DNA from: Shewanella sp. SNU WT4
GTDB taxonomy: Bacteria > Pseudomonadota > Gammaproteobacteria > Enterobacterales > Shewanellaceae
Length of the DNA: 64,000 nt
Assembly (NCBI RefSeq): GCF_006494715.1
Contig: NZ_CP041151.1
Span: forward strand, 930,001 to 994,000
Direction: 5' to 3'
Both the position numbers and the translations under genes were made by a program. Under the pieces are notes generated by a model. The model had not been told where the DNA came from, ran no database searches, and saw only the letters and a list, made by a program, of their open reading frames with translations. Below are positions 8,713-17,708 of the stretch, one piece after another; positions within the stretch are counted from its first letter, which is position 1, and every line of letters starts with the position of its first letter.

Positions 8713-9899
8713 TGAGTAATCCATATCAAGCGTTTAACTTAGACTCTAAGTTGTTGGCATTGGCTGAGTTCAGTAAAGAAACTCGTCGTCATTTACACCA
8801 AATTCCTGAGTTATCTGGCGCAGAAACCAAAACTTCGGCTTATTGCAGCGAGTTGATGGAGCAAGCGGGTTACCAGTTGACGCGTTATGATGATTGCACT
8901 GGCTTTGTGGCTAGTTTAGAGATTAACCCACAGTGGGATTGGATTGCATTTCGCGCCGATATGGATGCGCTGGAAATGGATGACCTGACCAACAATGAGT
9001 TCAGCTCTAAGCACCCAGGCTGCGCCCATAACTGTGGTCACGATACTCACATGAGCATTGCCTTGACTGCAGCTAAGTATATGGCGGCGAATACCGCTGA
9101 GCTTAAGCACAACGTGCGTTTTGTGTTCCAAATGGCTGAAGAAGATATGCGAGTACCAGGCGCCAATAAAATGGTGGAATTGGGCTGCATGGATAACATC
9201 AGTGAAGTGTATGCACTGCACAATGATGCGGCGCTAGAATACGGCACAGTGAAGTTTAACAATGGCATTATGTCATCGTATGGCTCAGCGTGGACCTTGA
9301 ATGTTCACGGTGTATCGGCTCACGGTTCTACCCCGCAAAAAGGCTTAGATGCCATTCGCGAAGCGAGCCGCATCATCATGGATATGGATTACGTGGTGGC
9401 TAAGCGCACCAATCCATTTAGCCCTGCGGTATTTGGTTGCGGCATGTTTAATGGCGGTAGCATTCCGAATGCTATTCCTGATCATGCTTCTGCCCGCGGC
9501 ACCATTCGCGCCATGGACTCTGAAACCGATGCCATCTTAAAAGACAGCTTTAACATGTTTGTTAAAGAGAGTGAAATTCGCGGCTTTAATACCACTATGG
9601 ATTGCGTAGGTTACCCTGCGGTTATCAACCATCCTGAAGCTTATCAGCGCTTGCTGACAGTAGCTGAAGGCATAGTGCCAAGCGATCGCTTACAAGCCAA
9701 TGGCTTACCTATGTCTGGTAGCGAAGATTTCAGCTTAATGGTTAATGCTGCTAAAGATGCTAAGGGCGCTATGTTCTTCTTAGGTAGCGGTAATTCAGCT
9801 AAGGGTATTAGCAACTACCTGCATGCTAACCCTTACTTTATTGATGATGATTTCATGCTGATTGGCGCGCAAATCTTTATCAAGTTAGCTTCTAGCTAA
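8712..9899 (+). CDS. M20 family amidohydrolase
   Basis: A 395-residue zinc-dependent hydrolase of the M20D group, which removes acyl or similar groups from N-acyl amino acids and related amides. Metal and catalytic motifs are present: FRADMDALEM (~79-88), HNCGHDTHM (106-114, after a Cys of the AHxC type) and a QMAEED motif whose glutamates serve as base and ligand. The dimerisation domain follows, then a SGSEDFSLM stretch near the C terminus. The frame is open upstream, but the ATG at 8712 has AAAGGA at 8698-8703 and overlaps the preceding stop by one base. The substrate is unknown; co-transcription with two membrane proteins suggests an imported conjugate. Confidence 0.88.
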   Translation: MSNPYQAFNLDSKLLALAEFSKETRRHLHQIPELSGAETKTSAYCSELMEQAGYQLTRYDDCTGFVASLEINPQWDWIAFRADMDALEMDDLTNNEFSSKHPGCAHNCGHDTHMSIALTAAKYMAANTAELKHNVRFVFQMAEEDMRVPGANKMVELGCMDNISEVYALHNDAALEYGTVKFNNGIMSSYGSAWTLNVHGVSAHGSTPQKGLDAIREASRIIMDMDYVVAKRTNPFSPAVFGCGMFNGGSIPNAIPDHASARGTIRAMDSETDAILKDSFNMFVKESEIRGFNTTMDCVGYPAVINHPEAYQRLLTVAEGIVPSDRLQANGLPMSGSEDFSLMVNAAKDAKGAMFFLGSGNSAKGISNYLHANPYFIDDDFMLIGAQIFIKLASS

Positions 9900-9974
9900 G
9901 CTCAAATTAAGGCTAAGCGTCAGTCAACGTTCAGCTTGCTAAGTTAATGGCAAGTGAGTGTTTGGTGGGCTTAA

Positions 9975-10022
9975 GGTGTCAGTGTCAATACACGCATGTG
10001 TACATGACCTGACACCTTTTTT
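9975..10022 (+). terminator. Rho-independent terminator of the DUF3100-amidohydrolase operon
   Basis: GGTGTCAG (9975-9982) pairs with CTGACACC (10009-10016), with an inner ACAC/GTGT pairing, and a run of six T follows. It ends the plus-strand operon before the convergent LysR gene. Confidence 0.85.
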
Positions 10023-10036
10023 ATTGGCTTAAGCTT

Positions 10037-11011
10037 TTAATAAACGGGCAGTTTAAGGCTGGCGAGCAGTTGCTGGCTTTGCTCTTCGTTATGTTGATGC
10101 ATCACGCTTTCTACGACATTTTTAGATAAATGGGGCGAGAACGACGAGATAAAGTCATACATATAATTTTGCAGCAAAATATCTTTGCTAAAGCAAATCC
10201 ACGCCTTACTCGGCGGGAATAAGTGGTTCAAGTTAATGTAAGTCAATTCACTATTGTGAATATCTCGCGCCGCCAGCGATGAGATAATGCCTATGCCATA
10301 ACCTAGCTCTACGTAGCGCTTAATCACATCGGCATCCATTACCGTCATAAAGTAATGGGGCGATAACCCCGCGCGCTCAAACATAATGTCTTGGGTGCGC
10401 CGCCCAGTTGAACCTTGCTCATAACTCAGTAATGGGTATTGGCTTAATTGCGCTAACGTCGGCGCTTGCTCTTTGGCTAACGGGTGATTTTTAGGTACCA
10501 CTAAGCCTAAGGTCCACAGATACGCTGGCAGTACGATTAAGTCCTGATCTGAGCCTATGTCATGGGCGACAATGGAAAAGTCAGCATAGCCTTTACTTAT
10601 CACGGCATTGCTTTGCAGCGGCAAGGTAGGGTGCAGATGGAAGTTAATTTTCGGGTACTTCTTAGTGAAGTACGACACACTGTTGGGCAGTAAATAGCGC
10701 GCTATGGTGTGTGTGGTATAGATGTTGAGCGCGCCGGTTTCTGGGTCAAGATACTCTTTAGTGAGCACTTTAATTTTTTGCTCAATAGCTATCATGCGCT
10801 CGGCTTGAACGATAATCTTCTCGCCAATCTCAGTGATGCCGCTTAAGTTTTTGCCGCGCCGCTCAAAAATTCTGACCCCTAATTCTTTTTCGAGTAAGCC
10901 CACTTGCTTACTGACCCCAGGCTGCGATGTATACAGGGCCAATGATGCGTTAGAGACGTTGAGGTTATTATCCTTAATCGCTTTTAAGTATTTTAGTTGT
11001 TGTAGTTTCAA
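10037..11011 (-). CDS. LysR-type regulator of the CysB/Cbl group
   Basis: A 324-residue LysR regulator, exactly the length of CysB. The start MKLQQLKYLKAIKDNNLNVS and the helix-turn-helix containing LYTSQPGVSKQVGLLEKELG match the CysB/Cbl subgroup more than general LysR proteins. The effector domain keeps TTHTxARY-like and GYGIGIISSLAARD segments. CysB-type proteins sense N-acetylserine or related sulfur signals. This copy is convergent with the transporter-amidohydrolase operon and may control it, which is an inference from position only. It is probably a paralogue rather than the main CysB. Confidence 0.85.
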   Translation of the reverse strand: MKLQQLKYLKAIKDNNLNVSNASLALYTSQPGVSKQVGLLEKELGVRIFERRGKNLSGITEIGEKIIVQAERMIAIEQKIKVLTKEYLDPETGALNIYTTHTIARYLLPNSVSYFTKKYPKINFHLHPTLPLQSNAVISKGYADFSIVAHDIGSDQDLIVLPAYLWTLGLVVPKNHPLAKEQAPTLAQLSQYPLLSYEQGSTGRRTQDIMFERAGLSPHYFMTVMDADVIKRYVELGYGIGIISSLAARDIHNSELTYINLNHLFPPSKAWICFSKDILLQNYMYDFISSFSPHLSKNVVESVMHQHNEEQSQQLLASLKLPVY

Positions 11012-11375
11012 TCCCTTACCTCATTAATCTCGTCCTCAAGCTAATAACGGATTATATACATTATCGGCTATTAGCACAGTTAGCTTTTCTCATGCGAGCA
11101 ATACTGCTCACTTAAGCTGCTACTTAGTCTAGAGTTTTCTCGTGTGATGGCGCTTTAGGCCGCCGCAGTCAACATGATGGCAAATTTCACATAATATCCT
11201 TAGGTTATTCGCAGCAAACTAGCAAAAGGTTAGCATCATGTAGTGGCTAAAGTTAGAGCAAGCTCGACACTTTTGATTAAGCCTTGTTTTGGATCATGCC
11301 CTAGGGTCGTTTTTGGCGGCCAACACTGTTAAAATCAATACTTATCTGAATTATTTTGGTCAAAGAGTCACTAAG
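11012..11375. other. Intergenic region between divergent genes
   Basis: The spacer lies between the LysR-type gene (minus) and the YebC-family gene (plus). An in-frame extension upstream of the latter (from 11289) has no conserved sequence and is not considered coding. Promoters of both genes are expected here; I see no clear operator. Confidence 0.4.
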
Positions 11376-12098
11376 ATGGGAAGAGCTTATCAAAACCGTA
11401 AAGAGTCCATGGCAAAAACTGCGACCCAAAAGACAAGGGTTTACTCTAAATACGGTAAAGAGATCTATGTCTGCGCAAAACAAGGTGGCGTAGAGCCTGA
11501 TGGTAACTTATCACTGCGCCGTTTAATCGAGCGCGCCAAAAAAGATCAAGTGCCAACACATGTTATTGAGCGCGCTATTGATAAAGCCAAAGGCGCTGGC
11601 GGTGAAGATTATGAAGTTGCCCGTTATGAAGGCTTTGGCCCTGGCAACTGTATGGTCATCGTCGATTGCTTAACGGATAACGTTAAGCGCACCTTTACTG
11701 ACGTTCGCCAAGCATTCGTTAAAAATGACGCCAAATTAGGCGGCCCAGGCACTGTGTCTCATATGTTTGACCATCAAGCTGTGTTTGTATTCCCAGGCGA
11801 TGATGACGAAAGCATTTTAGAAATGCTGATGATGGCTGATGTCGATGTGACTGACGTTGAAGTTGAAGATGGCATGGTGAGTGTATTTACCCCTGTCACT
11901 GAATTCAACCATGCGCGCACTGCCTTGTTAGAAGCTATGCCTGATGTAGTTTTTGCCATGGAAGAGATTTCTTTCGTGCCGCAAACCATGACTGAAATCA
12001 CTGGTGAAGATGTTGAAACCTTTGATAAGTTCATCAACCAATTAGAAGATTGTGATGACGTGCAAAACGTGTATCACAACGCAGAAATTAAAGATTAA
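11376..12098 (+). CDS. yeeN: YebC/PmpR family protein, YeeN type
   Basis: A 240-residue member of the YebC/TACO1 family. The start [15 protein letters not shown] and the segments [22 protein letters not shown] and [10 protein letters not shown] at the C terminus are closest to the E. coli YeeN branch. Family members are described as DNA-binding regulators, and more recently as translation factors acting on proline stretches; which applies to this branch is not settled. The frame is open from 11289, but the conserved N terminus starts at the ATG at 11376. It is a single gene ended by a strong terminator. Confidence 0.88.
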   Translation: MGRAYQNRKESMAKTATQKTRVYSKYGKEIYVCAKQGGVEPDGNLSLRRLIERAKKDQVPTHVIERAIDKAKGAGGEDYEVARYEGFGPGNCMVIVDCLTDNVKRTFTDVRQAFVKNDAKLGGPGTVSHMFDHQAVFVFPGDDDESILEMLMMADVDVTDVEVEDGMVSVFTPVTEFNHARTALLEAMPDVVFAMEEISFVPQTMTEITGEDVETFDKFINQLEDCDDVQNVYHNAEIKD

Positions 12099-12120
12099 TC
12101 TTTCATTTCTTTGGATATAA

Positions 12121-12152
12121 AAAATGGCCACTTTATAGTGGCCATTTTTTTT
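12121..12152. terminator. Bidirectional rho-independent terminator
   Basis: AAAAATGGCCACT and AGTGGCCATTTTT arms form a near-perfect hairpin with A and T runs on both sides. It serves the yebC-type gene on the plus strand and the small periplasmic-protein gene on the minus strand. Confidence 0.9.
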
Positions 12153-12164
12153 GAATATTTGCTA

Positions 12165-12485
12165 TCAATTCGACATAGCATGAAATATTTGCGTGCGGCT
12201 ATGATCGCGATTATCGCTCAACTCTAGTTGCCACTGCGAGTCACTGCTTACGTTTAGCTGTTGTTGATACTGGATTATATTAGTAATGGCGAAAGGGGTG
12301 TGCGGCGCCAGTTGTTTGTCTTGCTCTACTGTGTTCAATAATTGCAATTGGATGGCTGTTTCAGGCATTGCCATTAATTCTTGGCAATTTGGTTCTGAAG
12401 GATGACATAACTGAGGTAATTCAGCGGCATTGGCATGAATTAACAGTGAACTGGTGATAGCTATGCAGGCTAAAGTAAGTTTCAT
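12165..12485 (-). CDS. Small exported hypothetical protein
   Basis: A 106-residue protein with a typical signal peptide (MKLTLACIAITSSLLIHANA) and probable cleavage before AELPQ. The mature part has two cysteines (LCHPSEPNC) that could form a disulfide, then a glutamine-rich region with no recognised domain. An upstream in-frame ATG exists at 12506, but the ATG at 12485 has GGAG seven bases before it and starts the signal peptide. It is convergent with the yebC-type gene. Periplasmic location is inferred from the signal; the function is unknown. Confidence 0.7.
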   Translation of the reverse strand: MKLTLACIAITSSLLIHANAAELPQLCHPSEPNCQELMAMPETAIQLQLLNTVEQDKQLAPHTPFAITNIIQYQQQLNVSSDSQWQLELSDNRDHSRTQIFHAMSN

Positions 12486-12584
12486 AATGACTCCGCTATG
12501 ATTCATATACAGCTGATATTTATTGAATATCTTAAATGAGGGGCGGCGTTACCCCTTGATGCGGATTGTAGACATACTAGGCGC

Positions 12585-12616
12585 AAAAAAGCCAATCTGC
12601 TTATAAGATTGGCTTA
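12585..12616 (-). terminator. Terminator of the LacI-family gene
   Basis: On the minus strand, AGCCAATCT pairs with AGATTGGCT around a 7-base loop and is followed by six T. It lies 24 bases after the stop of the LacI-family gene. Confidence 0.88.
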
Positions 12617-12639
12617 AGTTGTTAATTGAATGATGCTAT

Positions 12640-13644
12640 TTAGCGGGTAGTGCTGCGCTCAATCAATTGCACTGGGATCATTAATTGGGTCTGATGAGAA
12701 GTTTGCTGACTTAGTTGCGCCAACAGAATATTGATTGATTCTAAGGCGAGTCGTTCAAAATCTTGTTTAAAGGTTGTCAGTTGATAATTTAACCACGCGG
12801 CTTGTGGAATATCATCAAAGCCAAGGACTTGTAGATCGTCAGGTATGCGTAACTGGTGTTGATGACGAGCGCTATCAATTAATGCTATGGCTAACAAATC
12901 GGTAGAGCAAAATATGCCATCAGGCCTATTCGCTTGGTCTAACATCTGGCTGATTAATGGCAGTGCTTGCTCATAATCATAATTAGTTTCTAGCAAGCCT
13001 GCCGCATGACCATAAAGCTGTAACACTGTGTCATTAAAGCCACGCCAACGCTCACTATTGGTTAAGGTTGGAATATTACCTGTTAGGTAAGCTGGGCGCT
13101 TAACGCCTGCCGTTTTCAGTTTTTCAGCCGCCATTTTGCCCGCATTATAGTTATCACTGATAGCAAAACTACTATTGCTGTTATGTGCTACTCGCGCAAA
13201 TTGCACTATGGGAATAGAAAACTGCTGACATTCCTCATAAAGATGGTTGTTAAATTGGGCCGATGCGGCAATAACGCCATCTACTCGATAGTTGAATATA
13301 TTGGGAATGCTGTGTTGATTGTGATCGTCATACTGCCACGGGATTAACACTGCCGAATAGCCACGAGCTTGCAAGGTACTGCTTAGCAGTTGCAAGGTTT
13401 TCATGTGCAATGGGTATTCCGCATCAGGAAAAACTAGGCCTATGAGGCGAGATTCTTGGGTTGTCAGACTACGGGCAAATGAGTTAGGGCGATAATTAAG
13501 TGCTTTGGCCGCCTGCATCACTTTTGTCTTGGTTTTTTCAGAGCAAGAACTGCCCTCAACAAATACGCGAGATACTGTTGATTGTGATACCCCCGCCAAT
13601 TTTGCGACATCTCTTGATGTGACCATTTTTTTGTCATCAGACAT
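12640..13644 (-). CDS. LacI family transcriptional regulator
   Basis: A 334-residue regulator. The helix-turn-helix SRDVAKLAGVSQSTVSRVF (~residues 9-27) and hinge helix (YRPNSFARSL) are typical of the LacI/GalR family. The rest is the periplasmic-binding-protein-like sensor domain, with GVIAASAQ, YNAGKMAAEKL and the FDDIPQA segment. The effector is probably a small sugar or acid used by the neighbouring porin and transporter genes. Those genes run in the same direction upstream (porin 13820, NTF2-like 14982, MFS 16064), which makes local control likely but not proven. Confidence 0.9.
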   Translation of the reverse strand: MSDDKKMVTSRDVAKLAGVSQSTVSRVFVEGSSCSEKTKTKVMQAAKALNYRPNSFARSLTTQESRLIGLVFPDAEYPLHMKTLQLLSSTLQARGYSAVLIPWQYDDHNQHSIPNIFNYRVDGVIAASAQFNNHLYEECQQFSIPIVQFARVAHNSNSSFAISDNYNAGKMAAEKLKTAGVKRPAYLTGNIPTLTNSERWRGFNDTVLQLYGHAAGLLETNYDYEQALPLISQMLDQANRPDGIFCSTDLLAIALIDSARHQHQLRIPDDLQVLGFDDIPQAAWLNYQLTTFKQDFERLALESINILLAQLSQQTSHQTQLMIPVQLIERSTTR

Positions 13645-13780
13645 AGAATAAATTACCCAAATTCAAAATGTTGCGGCATCAAAATAAATGATTTACGTGA
13701 AAACTCACCAATGTGGCCTCAATAGCTAGTGTTATGATAATTAAATGCACTAAGCGTATGTTTTTATTGTCATTACAAAA

Positions 13781-13806
13781 GAGGCCATCAAAATTGATGG
13801 CCTAGT
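13781..13806 (-). terminator. Terminator downstream of the porin gene
   Basis: AGGCCATC (13782-13789) and GATGGCCT (13796-13803) form a hairpin. On the minus strand it is followed by CTTTTGT, only moderately T-rich. It separates the porin gene from the LacI gene. Confidence 0.75.
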
Positions 13807-13819
13807 ATATTAACACTAA

Positions 13820-14890
13820 TTAGAAGTAGTAACGCATTCCCAATGCAAATTGGTCATCACTATTTTGATATTGGTTGGCGTCCCACTGATCGCTACCTAA
13901 ATCAAATTGGTATTCAGCCCATGCGACGAGTTTATTTTTATCAAAATGATATTCAAGGCCGGGAATAATGGTTTTACGTTCATAACCTTGGCTTCTATCA
14001 TCGGTATCAGCTAGGTAGTTTAGGTTTAAAGTTGCTCTGAATCCTGATTCAAAATGATAATAGGTATACAGCTCATAACCTATGGAGTCGTAAAATTGGC
14101 CTTGGCTGTTTACTTCCCAATTACTACCTTGGTTAATGCTGGTACCTAAATAGAAACTCTCGCCAGTATAATTGGCAGCCAACATTGCAATGCGGCTGGT
14201 TTGATCGCCAGATAAATTGGTACCAACAGAAAAGTTGCTCATATCATTTTGATGATAAGCGAGGCCCAAGGTGTATCCTTCAGCAGGGCTGTATTGTACC
14301 GATACTCCTAAGCCGTTATCAAAGTCAGCAGTTTGGTTGTTGCCAAGTTTTACGCCTTCACGAGTGGTTTGATAAGTAAATCCATACTTAATCCCTTGGT
14401 AGTTATTGCGATATACCACAGAGTTAGATGCACGGCCTGCGCCACTATCAATGCCCCAATCATTAAGGTTATAAGTACCGAATGCGCGGCTACCGAAGGT
14501 GCGTCCTAAGTCAGTAAACCAAGCTACGTCATAAAAAGCACTCCACTGCTTAGTACCGGCAGAAACTTTGCCGTATTTCTCGTGTTGAACTCCTGCGTAA
14601 AGAATGCGATCGTAAATGTTGCTGCCATTGGCGCCAGAATTGTAGCCCCATTCAGCATGACCAAAACCGGCCCAGCCATTCTCTAACTGTTTTACACCTT
14701 TAAAGCCTAAGCGAGAACTACCGCTGTTCCATTCACCTTGATGATCATTACCCTTGTTTTGATATCTAACTTCAAAACGACCGTCAATGCTTAATGAGTC
14801 ACCTTGTTTATTGGCGAAAGTGAAATCCGCTAAAGCAGCATTTGAGCATAAGCCTGCTGCAATAAGGATTAATAAAGATTTTAATTTCAT
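13820..14890 (-). CDS. Outer-membrane porin
   Basis: A 356-residue general-porin-type protein. It has a signal peptide (MKLKSLLILIAAGLCSNAALA, 21 residues), alternating amphipathic strands throughout, GFKGVKQLENGWAGFGHAEW typical of gram-negative porins, and a C-terminal phenylalanine (MRYYF) recognised by the BAM machine. It lets small hydrophilic solutes cross the outer membrane. Lying between a LacI regulator and an NTF2-like/MFS pair, it probably admits the substrate of that cluster. A terminator follows, and the next gene upstream is 90 bases away. Confidence 0.88.
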   Translation of the reverse strand: MKLKSLLILIAAGLCSNAALADFTFANKQGDSLSIDGRFEVRYQNKGNDHQGEWNSGSSRLGFKGVKQLENGWAGFGHAEWGYNSGANGSNIYDRILYAGVQHEKYGKVSAGTKQWSAFYDVAWFTDLGRTFGSRAFGTYNLNDWGIDSGAGRASNSVVYRNNYQGIKYGFTYQTTREGVKLGNNQTADFDNGLGVSVQYSPAEGYTLGLAYHQNDMSNFSVGTNLSGDQTSRIAMLAANYTGESFYLGTSINQGSNWEVNSQGQFYDSIGYELYTYYHFESGFRATLNLNYLADTDDRSQGYERKTIIPGLEYHFDKNKLVAWAEYQFDLGSDQWDANQYQNSDDQFALGMRYYF

Positions 14891-14981
14891 TGGGTTACCT
14901 TGCTATTAGCTACGACAGGTATACGAGATAGTAAGCTTTAAGAAAGCAAGCAGGGGATGAAGCTGCTTGCTCATTTTGGGA

Positions 14982-15995
14982 TTACAGGCTTGGGTTCAAG
15001 ATTTGCTGGGTGCGTTCAAAAACGTCTAAACCTTGCTGCTTTAACCAGAATGGAATATCGATTAATACCCAGTTTTCAACTAATTTGTCACCTTCGCGGT
15101 AATAAACATCAACCACTTGCATATCTGCACGAATTTCGCCACCAGGCATGCCTAGGAAACCACCCACTGGGGTGTTAGACAGGTTTGGCCAACCGAAGAA
15201 ACAAGAGAAATTACCTTCAGCAAAACGGCAAACATGGCCATTGAACTTTTTATCTTTTAAGTTGTTACGAAATGGCAGCTGATGCTGCTGCTGGTAACGT
15301 GGAATGGTGTAAGAAGCACCAATACCACATGGGCCATACCAAATCATGTCCTTAGACCAGCTCATTTCTAATACTTCTGGCGGGCAACCCATAGCGCCGC
15401 TGTCATTGAGCGCACTTAAATCAGCAACCATTTTGTTCACTAAAGCTAAGGTTGCAACGCCTTCTTCTTCTGGAGCATCTTCAAATAACAAGCCATCATG
15501 ATTGCGTGGACCTGGGTACACAAAATAGTTACCCGTAGAAGGCGGCAGTGGATAAGCTCCGGCCTGTTGCATTAAACCTAACAAATCAACAAATAAGCCG
15601 GTCTTAGTGATCTTGCCATTTTCAACACAGTTAAACTCGGCGTAACGCAGGCTGATCATCTTGCCTGTGGCGCGAACACCTAAATAATCTTTATCGAACA
15701 AGCCCATAAAATGGCCCATGCTCATAACCCATTGCTCGCCACTAATTTCATTGGTGCCACCAATGAAGACGTCTTGACGACGTTGCATGCGAGTTAGTGA
15801 ACTCATTAATGGCGCCCAAAAAACCTCGGCGGCAGCGGCAGCACCTTGCTGTTCACGGAATGGATAAACGCCGCGCCACAGGTAATCGTCACTGGTGTGG
15901 GCCTTAAGTACATCGGCTACATTGGCCGGAGTTGCTTGTTCAATGGCGGTAAAATATTCGCGAACAATACGTTTGGTTTCTTGATACTTAGTCAT
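14982..15995 (-). CDS. Two-domain NTF2-like (SnoaL/ester cyclase type) protein
   Basis: A 337-residue protein with two halves of the NTF2-like fold. The first shows YLWRGVYPFREQQG, followed by a GEQWVMSMGHFMGLFDKDYL segment and YAEFNCVENGKI. The second has MIWYGPCGIGASY and ends VENWVLIDIPFWLKQQG. This pattern belongs to the SnoaL-like or ester-cyclase-like proteins, which act on small carbonyl or polyketide-like substrates; the substrate here is unknown. No signal peptide is seen, so it is cytoplasmic. It is co-directional with the MFS transporter 68 bases upstream and likely shares its message. Confidence 0.78.
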   Translation of the reverse strand: MTKYQETKRIVREYFTAIEQATPANVADVLKAHTSDDYLWRGVYPFREQQGAAAAAEVFWAPLMSSLTRMQRRQDVFIGGTNEISGEQWVMSMGHFMGLFDKDYLGVRATGKMISLRYAEFNCVENGKITKTGLFVDLLGLMQQAGAYPLPPSTGNYFVYPGPRNHDGLLFEDAPEEEGVATLALVNKMVADLSALNDSGAMGCPPEVLEMSWSKDMIWYGPCGIGASYTIPRYQQQHQLPFRNNLKDKKFNGHVCRFAEGNFSCFFGWPNLSNTPVGGFLGMPGGEIRADMQVVDVYYREGDKLVENWVLIDIPFWLKQQGLDVFERTQQILNPSL

Positions 15996-16063
15996 CTGAT
16001 TAACCTTAAATTATTGGTTTACTGGCTGGCGTTATCGCCAGCACTATTGATGGTAAATACAGC

Positions 16064-17353
16064 TTACTGATGGGCTGCTTTTTCTTTTTTGTACATTACG
16101 CCGCCTTTAAGTGTTTCTGGCAGGGTCAGCCATAAGAGGGCTGCAACTATCCACACGATTGGGGCGCCCCACATAGCTGTGGTTAAATCGGTACGTTCGG
16201 AGATAAAGATCAACACCATAGGTGCCCACATGCCGAGGATTCGACCACCGTGGAATAGCGCTGCGCCATAACTACGTAAGTGAGCTGGGAATAGTTCTGA
16301 GAAGTAGCCACCCCACACAGCACTGGCAGATAAACCGAAGTTATAAATCAAGCCTAATAATGCAAGTAGGTTGAGGCTGCCTATCATGATGTCGCTTGGG
16401 GCGATGAAGAATAATGACGCCATCACACCTGCTAATAAGAAGCCAATGGCGTTCACTTTACGGCCAAATTTGTCTGCAATGGCTCCCCATACCCAGGCGC
16501 CAAATAAGCTACCAAAGGCTGAAATCGAGAAGATGATGCCTATGGTGGCGCCATCAAACTGACGGATTTCTTTAAGATAAGTAGTCACAAAGCCGCTAAA
16601 GAACTGGTATCCGTAGAAGTTAAGGCCAGCTAATAGTAAACAGATGAGAGTGATGCGTAAGTTGCGACCACGCAGCATTTCACCCCAAGAACCCTTAAGT
16701 TCAGGTTCGGCATTGCCATTGGCATCCAGTACCGCTTCTTCACCGAAGGCTGCATACTTTTTATCGCTTGGCAGCACAAATATCATTACCAATGCCGCGA
16801 CTAGTGGTGGTACACCACCCACCCACATCAGACTTTCCCAAGGAGCGTCAATGCTAGAAATAAAGGCGGCATACGCCCCCATAACCATCAGCGCTACTGA
16901 AAACATACTGGATGCAAATGCAGTTAACTTGCCGCGAACCGTAGGTTCAAATAAACCTATCATGGTGGAAACTGCTACGGTGAAATAACCACCTAGCGAA
17001 ATGCCTATGATTAAACGCATGGCGGCCCACGCGGCATAGTCGGTGAACATCATATTAATGATGGTGGCACCACCGTTAAGGGCGGTGATTGCAATCAAGG
17101 TGCGTTTTTTGCCGAATTGGCTCGCAACCCAAGCGCAGCTCAGCGCACCTATTAGAGCGCCAATAGATTGCCAGGTATAAAATTGTGCGGTATCGGCGAG
17201 AGTGATGCCGTCGTACGCTTCGACGATATATGGGCGAACATAGTCAATAATTACAAAGTTGTAGCAGTAGAAGAAGTAACCGACCAAGATTGCTAGATAC
17301 GCAGCAATACGTTGGAATAATGGCACATCCTTCATTGGGATTTTAGTTGTCAT
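16064..17353 (-). CDS. MFS transporter, metabolite:H+ symporter type
   Basis: A 429-residue major facilitator protein with about 12 membrane segments. The signatures are ASQFGKKRTLI after segment 2, the corresponding IADKFGRKVNAIGF after segment 8, and ISLGGYFTVAV in segment 4. These fit the sugar/organic-acid:proton symporter group; the substrate is not readable. It is the first gene of the MFS/NTF2-like/porin run. A perfect CRP site lies about 130 bases upstream of its ATG, which points to control by catabolite repression. Confidence 0.9.
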   Translation of the reverse strand: MTTKIPMKDVPLFQRIAAYLAILVGYFFYCYNFVIIDYVRPYIVEAYDGITLADTAQFYTWQSIGALIGALSCAWVASQFGKKRTLIAITALNGGATIINMMFTDYAAWAAMRLIIGISLGGYFTVAVSTMIGLFEPTVRGKLTAFASSMFSVALMVMGAYAAFISSIDAPWESLMWVGGVPPLVAALVMIFVLPSDKKYAAFGEEAVLDANGNAEPELKGSWGEMLRGRNLRITLICLLLAGLNFYGYQFFSGFVTTYLKEIRQFDGATIGIIFSISAFGSLFGAWVWGAIADKFGRKVNAIGFLLAGVMASLFFIAPSDIMIGSLNLLALLGLIYNFGLSASAVWGGYFSELFPAHLRSYGAALFHGGRILGMWAPMVLIFISERTDLTTAMWGAPIVWIVAALLWLTLPETLKGGVMYKKEKAAHQ

Positions 17354-17708
17354 CGTTTAAATTCCTCTGCCCTTATCGACCTGACTAGCAGGTGTGAGCA
17401 GTTAAAATTGCAAAATTCACAAACTTAATTTGCATGCTTTGGTTTTGGCGAGCGCATAGTACACATTTGCTTGAGTGCGTCGCTGTGATTCAAATCACAC
17501 CAAAATGAATACGTACCCAAAAATGATCGCTGACGTGATTTTGGTTGCAAATATTCGTCTAGTGGGATCTTTATCAATTACTTGGGGTGGGGTTGTGGTG
17601 TTGATCACGTTGATGGCGGGTTGTTATCAGTGTTTTTAGATATTGGTGGCACTATGGTGGGATTGATTCCTGTGGGTTTTACGCTCAGTAGAGAGCTTAT
17701 TGATTAGA
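17354..17708. other. Divergent regulatory region between MFS and SSS genes
   Basis: This region lies between the divergent MFS and sodium:solute symporter genes. It holds a perfect CRP palindrome (17484-17499) and one copy of TGAATACGTANCC (17506-17518). A second inverted copy lies across the start of the symporter gene (17711-17723). GC-poor stretches around 17400-17440 are compatible with promoters, but no -35/-10 pair is certain. Confidence 0.5.
17484..17499. promoter_or_regulatory. CRP (cAMP receptor protein) binding site
   Basis: TGTGATTCAAATCACA is a perfect 16-bp palindrome with both half-sites matching TGTGA-N6-TCACA. It is 131 bases before the MFS start and about 210 bases before the symporter start, so it could serve either or both. 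Confidence 0.85.
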
